From NCBI RefSeq assembly GCF_000218485.1, contig NZ_AFPB01000176.1:1-33102 (forward strand): a stretch of 33,102 nucleotides of DNA, given 5' to 3'. Position numbers and translations under genes: made by a program. Origin of the DNA: Aquimarina agarivorans (GTDB lineage Bacteria > Bacteroidota > Bacteroidia > Flavobacteriales > Flavobacteriaceae). Every line of letters starts with the position of its first letter. Within the stretch, counting starts at the first letter, position 1. Shown piece by piece: positions 1 through 8,494 of the stretch. Below the pieces are notes generated by a model that saw only the letters and a program-made list of their open reading frames with translations, had not been told where the DNA came from and did no database searches.

Positions 1-2
1 TT

Positions 3-1337
3 ATGCGTACACCCTTTGTTTCAGAGAAGAGATACTGGATATATAAGACAAATAAAAAAGGTAAGCCTGTAAAATCTCATAAAAAGATTGAAATGCTTAG
101 TGGAGATGCTAATTTAAAAGCGCATAAAACTAAGTTACTTGAATTTAAAGAAAGACTAATTTTATTATTTGAAAAAGATTCTGCAAATGGTACTGTTATT
201 AGTAAAGATTGGCTTAAACAAGCTATTAATGATAGCCATTCAGTTATAGAAGGAGTTAAAAATACCAATACCGAATATCAAAAAATATTAAAGCAACAAG
301 AATTATTAGAGCTTAATTTAAAGCGAAATTTACTTAAAGAAGCAATAACTACCATATATAGTAAATATGCTTCAAATGAAGGGGAATTAAAAAAGTTTAA
401 AACTACATTTTGTTGGATAGAAAAATTTGAAAAATATAATTCTAAAATTTATAATATTTCCGATTTCAATCAACAATTTATAGATTCTTTTAAATCTTGG
501 GCTACGATAGATGAGGGTTATAGATTATCTACAGCTATTAACCATTTAAAAAGAACGAAAAGAGCTATAGAGTATGTTTATTTTAATGATACAGAAGATA
601 TTATTAAGGTTCACAAACAATTATCAAATTTAAAATTCACAAGCTCTAATGAATTAGAAAAGGACTTAGAAAAAATTGTTGTCACATTAAATTTTAATGA
701 GTTAGATAAAATTGAGCAATTTGATTTTTCCTATAATAACTCATTACAAGAAGCTCAAAAATGTATTCTAATTGGCTGTGAAACTGGGTTGAGATTTTCT
801 GATTTTAATAAGCTAAATGAAAGTAATTATAAAAGGTCAATTGACGGAATTGAATACTGGGAATTTAAGACCAGTAAAACAAAAAAATGGGTTCAAATAA
901 CTAATTCTGATAGATTAAAGTACTTAACTAACAAATATGGTCTACCTAATACTTCGTATAGTGAAAACGACGATATTAGCTTAAATAGGCAAATAAAAAG
1001 AGTTTGTTTAAAAGTGGGGTTAAAAGGTTTAGTAAAAGGAGACTTGACTATTTCTGAGAAGTTAGAGGATGGTAATTATAAAAAACGTTTAGTAAGAGGT
1101 TTATATCCAAAATATAAATTGATGACTACTCGAACATTTAGACGCTCCTTTGCTACAAACTATTACGGTAAAATTCCAATAAGTGATATTATGAGAGTTA
1201 CTGGTCATGCAACTGAAAGAATGTTAAGGAATTACATTAATGCTACAGATGATAAGAATATTTCAATAGCATATAAAAACATTAATGAATTTCATAAAAA
1301 GAGGCAGGAGGAAATAAAATTAAAGAAAGTTGATTGA
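3..1337 (+). CDS. Tyrosine recombinase / integrase of a mobile island
   Basis: Site-specific recombinase expected to integrate and excise the island. The first ATG lies at the window edge, so the true start may be further upstream. Residues ~105-205 look like the helical SAM-like core-binding domain and ~225-420 like the catalytic domain. Visible active-site residues are Arg264 (in TGLRFSD), Arg380 (in RTFRRSFATN, where the usual first His of HxxR is Arg377), His402 (in VTGHAT) and the nucleophile Tyr411 (in LRNYIN). The TGLRFSD and TGHAT boxes are typical of Bacteroidota integrases. The stop codon overlaps the start of the next gene (TGATG), implying translational coupling. The family call is secure; that this gene mobilises this particular island is inferred from its position. 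Confidence 0.93.
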   Translation: MRTPFVSEKRYWIYKTNKKGKPVKSHKKIEMLSGDANLKAHKTKLLEFKERLILLFEKDSANGTVISKDWLKQAINDSHSVIEGVKNTNTEYQKILKQQELLELNLKRNLLKEAITTIYSKYASNEGELKKFKTTFCWIEKFEKYNSKIYNISDFNQQFIDSFKSWATIDEGYRLSTAINHLKRTKRAIEYVYFNDTEDIIKVHKQLSNLKFTSSNELEKDLEKIVVTLNFNELDKIEQFDFSYNNSLQEAQKCILIGCETGLRFSDFNKLNESNYKRSIDGIEYWEFKTSKTKKWVQITNSDRLKYLTNKYGLPNTSYSENDDISLNRQIKRVCLKVGLKGLVKGDLTISEKLEDGNYKKRLVRGLYPKYKLMTTRTFRRSFATNYYGKIPISDIMRVTGHATERMLRNYINATDDKNISIAYKNINEFHKKRQEEIKLKKVD

Positions 1338-2581
1338 TGAAAGAGGTTGCATTAAAAATTAAACCAAAAATTGAAGTTTTAGTTGATTCAAAAGATTTAA
1401 AATTAATAGAAGTTTACTGTAGAGAACTAAAAATAATTGTTGATGATGCTTATTTTGAAACTCTTGGTTCTCTTGAAAATGCAAGAGTTTTCAAGACCAT
1501 ATTGCATTCTTTTATTTTTGAGAAAATCAGCTATCGAATAAGTCAGTTAAATAATGACTTACCTCCAATATCGGTGGTAAATAGAAAAGGCGTCAGTATA
1601 AATGAGAAAGTAATTTTTAATTTAAAAAGCTTTAAAGAGCAATTAATAAGAAGTTATTTACCCGAATTAAATGACTTACCAGAGGTAAAGAAGTTCAAAG
1701 AAGAACAAATTAAAGCTAAAAACGCAAAGCGTGACTTTTTGCTTAATCCAAACTATTCATATGAGGGAGATGAATATGTTGAAGAGATACAGTATAAATA
1801 TTTCAAGAAGTTAATTGATAAAGGTTTTAATGATACAAAACAATTTTTTAAAAATTTGTTCGATACTACTTCTGATAAACAAGATGCAAAGCGGCAACTA
1901 ACAATGTTGATAGAGGAATTTAATGGTAAGATTTCTCGTTTAGATAGAGCCATTGTTTACTATAACGAAAAACTAAGTTATTTAGGAGAGAACCTGCCTA
2001 CTGGTGGAATAGAAAACTATGTTACACCTACGGGGGATAAAATAAGTGTTAATTCCCGTGAAAGTAATATTTGGAAAATTGCAGAATTGAGCAACGAGCT
2101 ATCTAATGATGAGTATTTAAAACAGAAACTGATTGACTTTAAGGAGTATGCTTTTGAGGTCTATCCATTTTTAGGCGAAAAACTAAATGTGAATAGCCAT
2201 TTGAAAAAAACCGTTTTTGGAACATTTAATTATGAGTTATTACACAACTTATATGATGAGTTTTGTTTTTTCCTTGGAAAGGAAACCTCTAAAGAGAAGT
2301 TTGTTGAGGTGTTTACATCATTTGGAAATTACAAAAAAAGTAAAATCAACTTAACTAACGGTATTGGTACTGATTATGGAACTATAATAAGTAAGTTCTA
2401 TGAGTATTTTGAACATAATAATTTCAAAAGAAAGAGCATTTACAACAGTTGGTGGGCAGATAGATTTACTTTTAATGGAGTAGAAAAAGATATTGATGGA
2501 ATAGGTAGGATTAAAAGTGCAAAATCAAGTAAAAACACAAGCCAAATTCGACTAATACTTCAAGTATTAGAGCAAAATTAA
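1337..2581 (+). CDS. Hypothetical protein coupled to the integrase
   Basis: A 414-residue protein I do not recognise. The ATG at 1337 overlaps the integrase stop (TGATG) and is preferred over the TTG one codon upstream. It is hydrophilic, charged and probably mostly helical, with no signal peptide or membrane segment. A Lys/Glu-rich stretch lies around residues 115-135, and the C-terminus contains NSWWADRF followed by a basic Ser/Lys-rich tail. The tight coupling suggests it works with the integrase, for example in recombination control, but the sequence gives no direct evidence of function. It is followed by a strong terminator at 2627-2658, so integrase and this gene form one two-gene transcript. 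Confidence 0.75.
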   Translation: MKEVALKIKPKIEVLVDSKDLKLIEVYCRELKIIVDDAYFETLGSLENARVFKTILHSFIFEKISYRISQLNNDLPPISVVNRKGVSINEKVIFNLKSFKEQLIRSYLPELNDLPEVKKFKEEQIKAKNAKRDFLLNPNYSYEGDEYVEEIQYKYFKKLIDKGFNDTKQFFKNLFDTTSDKQDAKRQLTMLIEEFNGKISRLDRAIVYYNEKLSYLGENLPTGGIENYVTPTGDKISVNSRESNIWKIAELSNELSNDEYLKQKLIDFKEYAFEVYPFLGEKLNVNSHLKKTVFGTFNYELLHNLYDEFCFFLGKETSKEKFVEVFTSFGNYKKSKINLTNGIGTDYGTIISKFYEYFEHNNFKRKSIYNSWWADRFTFNGVEKDIDGIGRIKSAKSSKNTSQIRLILQVLEQN

Positions 2582-2589
2582 TTACTGAC

Positions 2590-2689
2590 CCCCAATTTCC
2601 CCAAATAAAAATTTCAAAATACCAGTAAAATAGCACCTTCACGGGTGCTATTTTTTTTCATACTAAGTTTTAACCCCAAATACCCCAAG
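2590..2689 (+). repeat. Paired CCCCAA repeats flanking a terminator
   Basis: Two short blocks have the same design: CCCCAATTTCCCCAAA at 2590-2605 and CCCCAAATACCCCAAG at 2674-2689. Each holds two CCCCAA hexamers in the same orientation, 9 bp apart start to start. They stand out because the surrounding DNA is very AT-rich. They sit between the integrase operon and the excisionase-like gene, on either side of the terminator. Such same-strand repeats could be binding sites for the integrase arm domain, the HTH protein or a replication initiator. The role is inferred only from placement. Confidence 0.5.
2627..2658 (+). terminator. Rho-independent terminator of the integrase operon
   Basis: The stem AAAATAGCACC pairs with GGGTGCTATTTT around a 5-nt loop and runs into eight T residues. 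It lies 45 bp after the stop of the second island gene and before the excisionase-like gene. Confidence 0.85.
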
Positions 2690-2726
2690 TTTTATTTGTG
2701 CTATTAATAATTAAAAATAGAATAGT

Positions 2727-3002
2727 ATGAATGAATTACAATTAGTGCAGGTTACACCAAATCAATTATTCGAATTGATTAACCAAAGTTTGAAAGAACA
2801 AATTAAAAAGTTAAAACAGGATTTAACTGAAAAACTACAAGAAACTTTACTTACAAGACCCGAAACTGCTGAGTTTTTAAAAATAAGTACAAGTACACTA
2901 AGTAAATGGACGAGCGAAGGAACTCTTAGTTCTTATGGTATAGGAGGTAGAGTGTATTATAAACGTTCTGAAATTGAAAAGGCATTAATTAAATTGACAT
3001 AG
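2727..3002 (+). CDS. Excisionase-like HTH (MerR-type, HTH_17) DNA-binding protein
   Basis: Small 91-residue DNA-binding protein. The N-terminal third (residues ~1-40) is a Gln/Lys-rich amphipathic helix, possibly a dimerising coiled coil. Residues ~42-90 form a winged helix-turn-helix of the HTH_17/excisionase type: the recognition segment is around ISTSTLSKWTSEG and the wing around GGRVYYKRSEIEKAL. Proteins like this follow integrases in many Bacteroidota elements and act as recombination directionality factors or repressors of element genes. It starts 38 bp after the second CCCCAA block, a plausible self-operator, and lies 5 bp before the next gene, so the two are co-transcribed. Excisionase versus regulator cannot be settled from sequence. 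Confidence 0.82.
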   Translation: MNELQLVQVTPNQLFELINQSLKEQIKKLKQDLTEKLQETLLTRPETAEFLKISTSTLSKWTSEGTLSSYGIGGRVYYKRSEIEKALIKLT

Positions 3003-4141
3003 GCTTTATGAGAAATAGCGTTTTAATACCTCAACAGTTACATGAGAAAGTAATTAATGCATACTATGGAATGAATGAATTAATACACGAAGTAATGAGT
3101 TTGGACTTAATATTTTTTTTGCTTGGATTAATACTTAAAGATTATCAGTATAGTATTGAAAAAGATGATTTCAATAGGCTTTGTTCTTGCCTTTTAAAGA
3201 AGTTAAATACAAATAAGTTTAAATACCCTTTACACATAGAATGGATGCAGCATAATGGCTTTATAAAGGTTAAAAACCATAGAAATTTTAAAGATTGTGA
3301 AAAGCAATGTAAAGGCTATAAAGTTGAAAATGAATATTTATTAGATATTGATTACAGTAAGGGCATAGGTTGTAAAGAGTATAATTTTATTGATACGGAT
3401 TTTGTAAAAAAATCTGACAAAATGATTAATAATAGAAAAATTGAGGCTCGAAGCACTACCGAATATTTAACCAAATGGTTGGATAATTATAATTTTAGGA
3501 TTAATAGCTCTGAAGCTAAGGATTTTGTTGAGGTAGAATATGTAGATAATGATAAACTATCTGAAAAAGAAAGAGGTAAGATTAGAAACCAAAGAAAAAA
3601 AGGTTAAGACTTATTGAAAACTTTATGGAAAATCAAGCTGTATTTTCACGAGACGGAAAAGACAATAGATTGCATACTTGTTTTACAAATCTTCCAAGTG
3701 ATTTAAAACAGTTTGTTTCTTACGAGGGTAAAAAATTAAAGGAATGCGATATAAAAAATTCTCAGCCGTTTATTTTTACTGTGCTACTCCAAGTTTTTAT
3801 TGGAATTGATAAAACTGCTAAAAATTATCCCTTTTTACAACATAATGGTAAACAAAAAATCAAATACAAAATTAATAGACTAATAAATAATGATAGTAAG
3901 GGATATTATAACCAAGAACTATATAAAATAAACATTAATACAATTATAAATAAATGTATTATGTTGCTAAAAACCTTTGAACCTATTGATTTTGTTGATA
4001 TTTTTAGTTTTGTAGATTTAGTAAGAAGCGGTAAGATATATGAGGAAGTGGGTAATTCCTTATTAGAGAATGGGACAATATGGGAAGTTAATAATAAGTA
4101 TTGTGTAAAACTTACGAGTTGAGAAAGGAGATTTAATATTA

Positions 4142-5698
4142 CCTAAAATCCGCAGCCATTTTTTTTGTTGTTAGTTTAAGTTATTAATAGCTTTATTTCC
4201 CCTAATTTTTAGATTACAAGCGAGATTTTTAAGGGTTATTTTATTTTGGTAAATAAAAACATTTGTCAATTCTTATTTTAGGAATTCCGTGAGCAAAATA
4301 ATAGCTATCTATTTTTTTATTTTTCAACAATCTCATTTTTAGTTATTTAAATAATTTAATAAAGCGTAGTTATCCCAAGATTGTTCTTGTGAATTAAGTT
4401 TCTCATTACAATAAGAGGTGATATTGTTTATTAGTAAATAATTTTAAGACCTCTTGCCTTGCGCGTTTTATCCATTTTGATGGTACAACCATAAAACGAT
4501 AGATAACCTTTTTTAATCGGAAGTTGGGCTTAATAAAATCTACTTTTTTACTAATGTAGTCTGTCAAAAATTGAAACATATTTCTGCATATTGCCGTTAG
4601 TATCAAAAAGACGGTGTTTTGTTCTAAAAAAGAAAAGGGCATTTTCTTCCAATGAAAATCATTGTTCATTTGGTCAAATACACGTTCACTTTCTCCGCGA
4701 GCATTATAAAACTCAATAACCTCAAAATCCGTCATTTCGGTTTCATTGGTCATTATAGCTCTGTATTAAAAATCGTCTCCAGTGAATAAATCGCCTTGTG
4801 TAGTTGATCTTTTTTCTCTACTTATAAACATATCTGTAGGTCTTTTTTTCTCCGAAAGAGGCGTATTGTATTGATGCAATCTGATAGTTCTTGAAGCCAA
4901 TTTCAACATCCTGCCATTGGGTTATTTCTTTTATAGTGCCGTAAAGACTGGTGCAACGCTGCACTCGAATAAAGAAATACTCACTATTAGCTTCAACTAC
5001 AGGAATAACGGTTTTAACAAATGAGCCACAATCCATACGGCTATATTTGGGTTTTATTCCAAATTTTTTAAGAGTATTGTAGGCGCGTTGAAGGGTTTGG
5101 TCTTGCTTGTATTTGACATTACTATTTCCATTTCTGTTTTCAATATAAACAGGGTGATTCCCAATGGTGGCAATTCCTGGAAAGTATCCATCGGCTTTTT
5201 TGTAACTGCGTTTTGAATCGTATTTAGCTGTGGGTATAAATTGATTGTCGTAATCAAAAATATAGTCTTGATTATTAGGGGAAAGTTGTTTGCAGTGAAT
5301 TAAAAGTTCAATCCTCAGTTCATTTAACTTCATATTGATATTGAAATCGTGTTGAACTGCTGTCGAGGAAATATAGGTTTGTTTGGTGGTCGCTAATTCT
5401 TTTTGCATTCGCAATAGCGTATCTGCTGAACAAACCGAAAAATCTTTTATTTGTTCTAATTCTCTGCGAAAATGTTCTGTAATATCTTCGGCACATTCTC
5501 CTCCAGGGAGGGTCAATAGAAAATAAGAACGTATTAAATCACAATAAAAGGGAGTCGATTTTGAACTCCTCGAACCCAAGTTTTTGGTCAATTAGCTGAT
5601 AGATAGAACTTTTACTAACAATATGATCGGCAAAGCTTTGTGATCGTTATTTTACGAGGCTTGCCGATTATTTAACTTTTTTTGATGCGGATACTAGG
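4142..5698 (-). mobile_element. IS1380-family insertion sequence, 1557 bp
   Basis: Both ends are visible. The left terminus reads CCTAAAATCCGCAGCC and the right terminus, on the other strand, CCTAGTATCCGCATC: imperfect inverted repeats starting with CC, as in IS1380 elements. The exact 5-bp direct repeat TATTA occurs immediately outside (4137-4141 and 5699-5703), matching the 4-5-bp duplications of this family. The transposase lies on the minus strand and is damaged. About 260 bp between the transposase stop and the left end hold nothing I recognise. The insertion cuts the polymerase-like gene. Confidence 0.9.
4406..5646 (-). pseudogene. IS1380-family transposase, broken
   Basis: DDE transposase in two main pieces. 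The N-terminal and catalytic part (4818-5591) contains LPGGECAEDITEH, CSADTLLRM, the first catalytic Asp in FDYDNQF and the second in SRMDCGSF. The C-terminal part (4406-4753) contains FYNARGESERVFDQMNNDF with the catalytic Glu. Between them are two lesions: a one-base shift near 4818, and an in-frame TAA at 4764-4769 where the family motif would read GDDFxYRAIMTNE. Upstream of 5591 the frame DHIVSKSSIYQLIDQKLG (up to about 5646) matches the expected N-terminus but is out of register with the rest. It has no clear start codon, suggesting a third lesion. The element is therefore probably immobile. Confidence 0.88.
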
Positions 5699-6087
5699 TA
5701 TTACAAGAGGAAAATGAGTTTGAAACTTTAAGAAAATGTGCAAAGAAGGTAGTGTTAAATGCTCTTTACATCAACCCAAAAGCCACTGGAGTGAGAGCTG
5801 TTAATGATTTTAAAGCTATGTTTCCTTTGGTATGGAAGATTCTAAATGTAGGAAAGAGTCAGAATTATAAAGATTTCCCAATATTGATGCAGAGAATGGA
5901 AGCAAAATGTGTTTTAGATTTTTGTGCAAAAAGAGTGGCAAGAAAGTTTCCCGATATGTTATTAATTACAAGACACGATAGTATAAGCACAACAGAAAGT
6001 AGATTTGATAGCTTAAAAACTGAATTTTCAAGTTTATTAAATTCATATTTTGAAGTTGAAGTGAAAATTGGAGATGAAAAGTGGTGA

Positions 6088-6552
6088 CCTTTTAATTATA
6101 ATATTTTTGACAAAAATTTTTACTGATGAATTTTCAAAATAAAACCTCATATCTCGTAATTGCCGACTGGTCATGAAGTTATTGCATCTGTATTATTTTT
6201 TTATGCTCAATTATTCAAGAAATAAGTCTGAAATATGAAATGATTTTAAGTAATTTTTGATGGTTGTGATAAATTTAGTTTTTAGTATGTGGGTTTTTAA
6301 AGACTATTTTACTGAAAAAATCATATTCTTCTTAAATAGCCTCCACAAGGCAACTTAGCTAAATTTTCATTTGGTAAAATTCTTGTTTAGTAGCATAAAT
6401 CAATCTCAAAACCCGAAAATTAATCCTTTTTAATCGTTGTTGTAACTTAAATGTACAAATTCATTGTAATATTTATTTTTCTGCTTATTTCTCCTTAAAA
6501 AAAAAGGCTTGTTGCAATAATATAACAAGCCAATAAACATAGGTTTAATTTT
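6088..6552. other. 465-bp gap after the broken replication gene
   Basis: No convincing gene. On the minus strand, 6359-6445 is an open stretch of 28 codons (contains RLKRINFRVLRLIYATKQ) that looks like the decayed tail of a transposase; this is a weak impression only. The right end of the gap contains the terminator of the downstream minus-strand lipoprotein gene. The rest is AT-rich sequence in which I see no feature. Confidence 0.4.
6497..6531 (-). terminator. Terminator of the lipoprotein gene
   Basis: On the minus strand GGCTTGTT pairs with AACAAGCC around a short loop and is followed by a run of nine U (the A-run at 6497-6505). It lies just beyond the stop codon at 6553. Confidence 0.82.
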
Positions 6553-7266
6553 TTAGTCAAAATATTCCCAATCAGCATCTTGGTATGTAAGTTCTGATTT
6601 ATCTTTAAATACAACACCTGTAACAGATACTTTCATTCCTTTTAATAGGAATTCTTTCATTGTATCTTGAGGAACCTTTGTATACATAAAATTTGCAATA
6701 TCATTATATTCTTCTTTAGTTGAAATCTCAACCTCTCCCTTAAAATTATCAGCAACCTTATCTGTTAATTTTGATTTTTCGTCAAAGTAGGTTGTGTCGT
6801 ATTCATTCACATATTTATAGTTAATAATGGCATAAAGTACATCCTTATCAAACTCATTATTAAATTTTAGTTTCATTTTTAAATAGCCTTTGTATTTACT
6901 TATTGATACAGTTTCAGCGTCTACGAGTTCAACAAACCCCTTTAATTTAGCATTATTTTTCTTCGCTTTTAGTTTTACATCAGATATAGAATCATAATCT
7001 TTGGACAAATCTTCTATGGTTTCCTTAAAGGTTGGTATTTTATCCGTTGGAGCACCCATCTTTTTACCTAATTCTACAAAATTTAATAGTGTAGACATAT
7101 TATCATTTACATATTTTCCTTTTTTAGGTGTACTTTTAAATTGTTCGGTAATAAGCTTAGCAACTTCCTTTAAGTCCTCACTATTCATATTTTTTTCTAT
7201 AGTTTTTGTACAGCTTGTTACAGAGGCTACTAATATGGATAGTAGTAATAGTCTTGTTTTTGTCAT
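6553..7266 (-). CDS. Predicted lipoprotein of unknown function
   Basis: 237 residues. The N-terminus is a lipoprotein signal: a short basic start, a Leu-rich core and the lipobox SVTSC with Cys19 as the likely lipidated residue. The mature part is hydrophilic, with many Lys, Asp and Glu, and no transmembrane segment. A C-terminal stretch (KGMKVSVTGVVFKDKSELTYQDADWEYF) looks like beta-strands. I recognise no enzymatic motif. It lies 66 bp downstream of another exported-protein gene on the same strand and has its own terminator, so the two may be co-transcribed as island cargo. Confidence 0.78.
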   Translation of the reverse strand: MTKTRLLLLSILVASVTSCTKTIEKNMNSEDLKEVAKLITEQFKSTPKKGKYVNDNMSTLLNFVELGKKMGAPTDKIPTFKETIEDLSKDYDSISDVKLKAKKNNAKLKGFVELVDAETVSISKYKGYLKMKLKFNNEFDKDVLYAIINYKYVNEYDTTYFDEKSKLTDKVADNFKGEVEISTKEEYNDIANFMYTKVPQDTMKEFLLKGMKVSVTGVVFKDKSELTYQDADWEYFD

Positions 7267-7332
7267 ATTGTATATTTAGTTAATTTATTGTAATGTATTG
7301 ATTTTAAGTGGTTTTTGTTCTGTATTGTAATA

Positions 7333-8151
7333 TTATTTTATCATACAATTTATGTATTCCTGTAAATCCTTTCCGTTTTTTACTTCTTCGTCATAAATGT
7401 ATAGCCTAAAATCAGTAACTATTTTTTCTTTAAAAAGTTTAATTTCTTCATCGTTAAGTTTGATTGTAGCTTTGTAGTCAAAGTATTTTCCCTTACCCAT
7501 TTTAACTCTTATAGATTCATTAGGTTTTGAAATTTTAGTACCATCATCAAATAAAATAATTAAACCTTTTTCACTTGTTGAGAATTGCGAACTATTTGCT
7601 ACTAAGAACATATATATGCTACCATCTTCTTTTTCTCCTGTAGATTTTCCTAAAGAAATTTTCCCAACCGATGGCGAGTAATAAGTTGTTTTGTCCTCGA
7701 ATTTATCTTTAATAACCTTTATCTCATTGCAGTAGTCTTTAGCCACAGTTTTTTCCTTTTTGACCTCCTTAATTCTTTCTTTGATAATATATTTTGGAGC
7801 CCAAGACATCATACCTATTCTGACTTTATATAAGTTTCCAGTTTTATTATCTATTAGGTTTGCTTGAAATTTAAAGTTGTTAGCACTTGTTGAGGTTGAC
7901 GGGAAATCAACTTTACCAACTTCTTTTATTGTAATATCAGTAAAACCATATTTAATAAAAGTCTTAGGGAACTTTTTCTTCATTGCTTCAATGGTAGTAG
8001 AAGGTAAGTCTCCTTGCTTTACTTTTTCAAAGTATTCACCATCATAACTTTCCTTGACTTCAAGTATTTTTTTTCCTGTTGTAGGGGCAATTTGAGAATA
8101 AATTGAATTGACGAATAATAAAGATGTTAGTAGTGTAATTATTTTTTTCAT
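7333..8151 (-). CDS. Exported protein of unknown function
   Basis: 272 residues with a Sec signal peptide (MKKIITLLTSLLFVNSIYSQ, cleavage probably after the Ser-Gln region near residue 20). There is no lipobox and no internal membrane helix, so a periplasmic or surface location is likely. The mature protein is Lys-rich, with beta-rich segments such as MYKVRIGMMSW-like strands around residue 110. No known domain is recognised. It is divergently arranged with the XRE regulator at 8258, and a 28-bp imperfect palindrome sits in the 106-bp gap, so the regulator may control both genes. Confidence 0.75.
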   Translation of the reverse strand: MKKIITLLTSLLFVNSIYSQIAPTTGKKILEVKESYDGEYFEKVKQGDLPSTTIEAMKKKFPKTFIKYGFTDITIKEVGKVDFPSTSTSANNFKFQANLIDNKTGNLYKVRIGMMSWAPKYIIKERIKEVKKEKTVAKDYCNEIKVIKDKFEDKTTYYSPSVGKISLGKSTGEKEDGSIYMFLVANSSQFSTSEKGLIILFDDGTKISKPNESIRVKMGKGKYFDYKATIKLNDEEIKLFKEKIVTDFRLYIYDEEVKNGKDLQEYINCMIK

Positions 8152-8195
8152 AAAAGGCTAATATTTAAAATTATGAAGCTAATATAAGCATTTTG

Positions 8196-8223
8196 CCGCG
8201 TAAACAATCCCTTGTTATCACGG
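8196..8223. promoter_or_regulatory. Operator-like imperfect palindrome upstream of the XRE gene
   Basis: CCGCGTAAACAA and TTGTTATCACGG are inverted around TCCC; 9 of 12 positions pair, and the inner AACAA/TTGTT pairs perfectly. It lies 34 bp upstream of the XRE start and 44 bp upstream of the divergent exported-protein gene. Small XRE regulators usually bind such symmetrical sites, so autoregulation is a reasonable inference. Confidence 0.5.
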
Positions 8224-8257
8224 AATAGTATTCAAATTGTAAGCCAATATTTATTAT

Positions 8258-8494
8258 ATGGCTACTAAAAAGAAAGAGGTAAACGAAGCTTTAGAATTAT
8301 TTGGGAAGAAGATTTTTAATCTCAGAAAAGAAAGAAAACTCTCCCAAATGGATGTAGGTGCATTGGTTGGAATTGATAGAGAGAATATTCGCAAATACGA
8401 GAAAGGATTACAAGAGCCGAGGTTATCAACTATTGTGAAATTTGCTAAGGCTTTTGAAGTAGATTATAATGAACTATTGTCTCATGGGAGTTAA
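8258..8494 (+). CDS. XRE-family (Cro/CI-type) transcriptional regulator
   Basis: 78-residue protein that is essentially one HTH_3 domain (residues ~12-72): LFGKKIFNLRKERKLSQMDVGALVGIDR... contains the scaffold helix and the helix-turn-helix, and IRKYEKGLQEPRLSTIVKFAKAF completes the five-helix fold. There is no effector or protease domain, so it is probably a simple dimeric repressor. Its stop codon overlaps the stop of capV on the opposite strand by 4 bp, so transcripts of this gene could run antisense into the CBASS operon. Regulation of CBASS is possible but unproven; the palindrome at 8196-8223 is the more likely direct target. Confidence 0.9.
   Translation: MATKKKEVNEALELFGKKIFNLRKERKLSQMDVGALVGIDRENIRKYEKGLQEPRLSTIVKFAKAFEVDYNELLSHGS

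Larger units (their letters stand above)
3008..6087 (+). pseudogene. Decayed polymerase-like replication gene, split by two frameshifts and an IS
   Basis: Three open stretches (3008-3607, ~3601-4122, 5704-6087) rejoin into one protein of about 500 residues. First lesion: the A7 run at 3595-3601; a -1 shift links NQRKK to RLRLIENF. Second lesion: the A4 run at 4107-4110; removing one A opens the frame to 4141. After deleting the IS and one TATTA copy, the codon ending at 4141 reads straight into 5704 (DLILQEENEFETL). The joined product contains RLHTCFTNLPSDL, then KECDIKNSQPF, which resembles motif A of family A polymerases, and near the C-terminus ITRHDSIST, which resembles motif C (usually HDE). 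I infer an element-borne replication polymerase or primase-like protein. Family assignment is moderate; the disruption itself is clear. The first segment lies 5 bp after the HTH gene. Confidence 0.7.

Noticed and set aside
5054..5257. Minus-strand frame overlapping the IS1380 transposase
   Set aside because: A second frame of the transposase; its product has no domain, while the main frame contains the DDE motifs.
5628..5668. Inverted repeat ATCGGCAA...TTGCCGAT as the IS end
   Set aside because: It lies inside the element, across the transposase 5' end; the true ends are fixed by the CCTA termini and the TATTA duplication.
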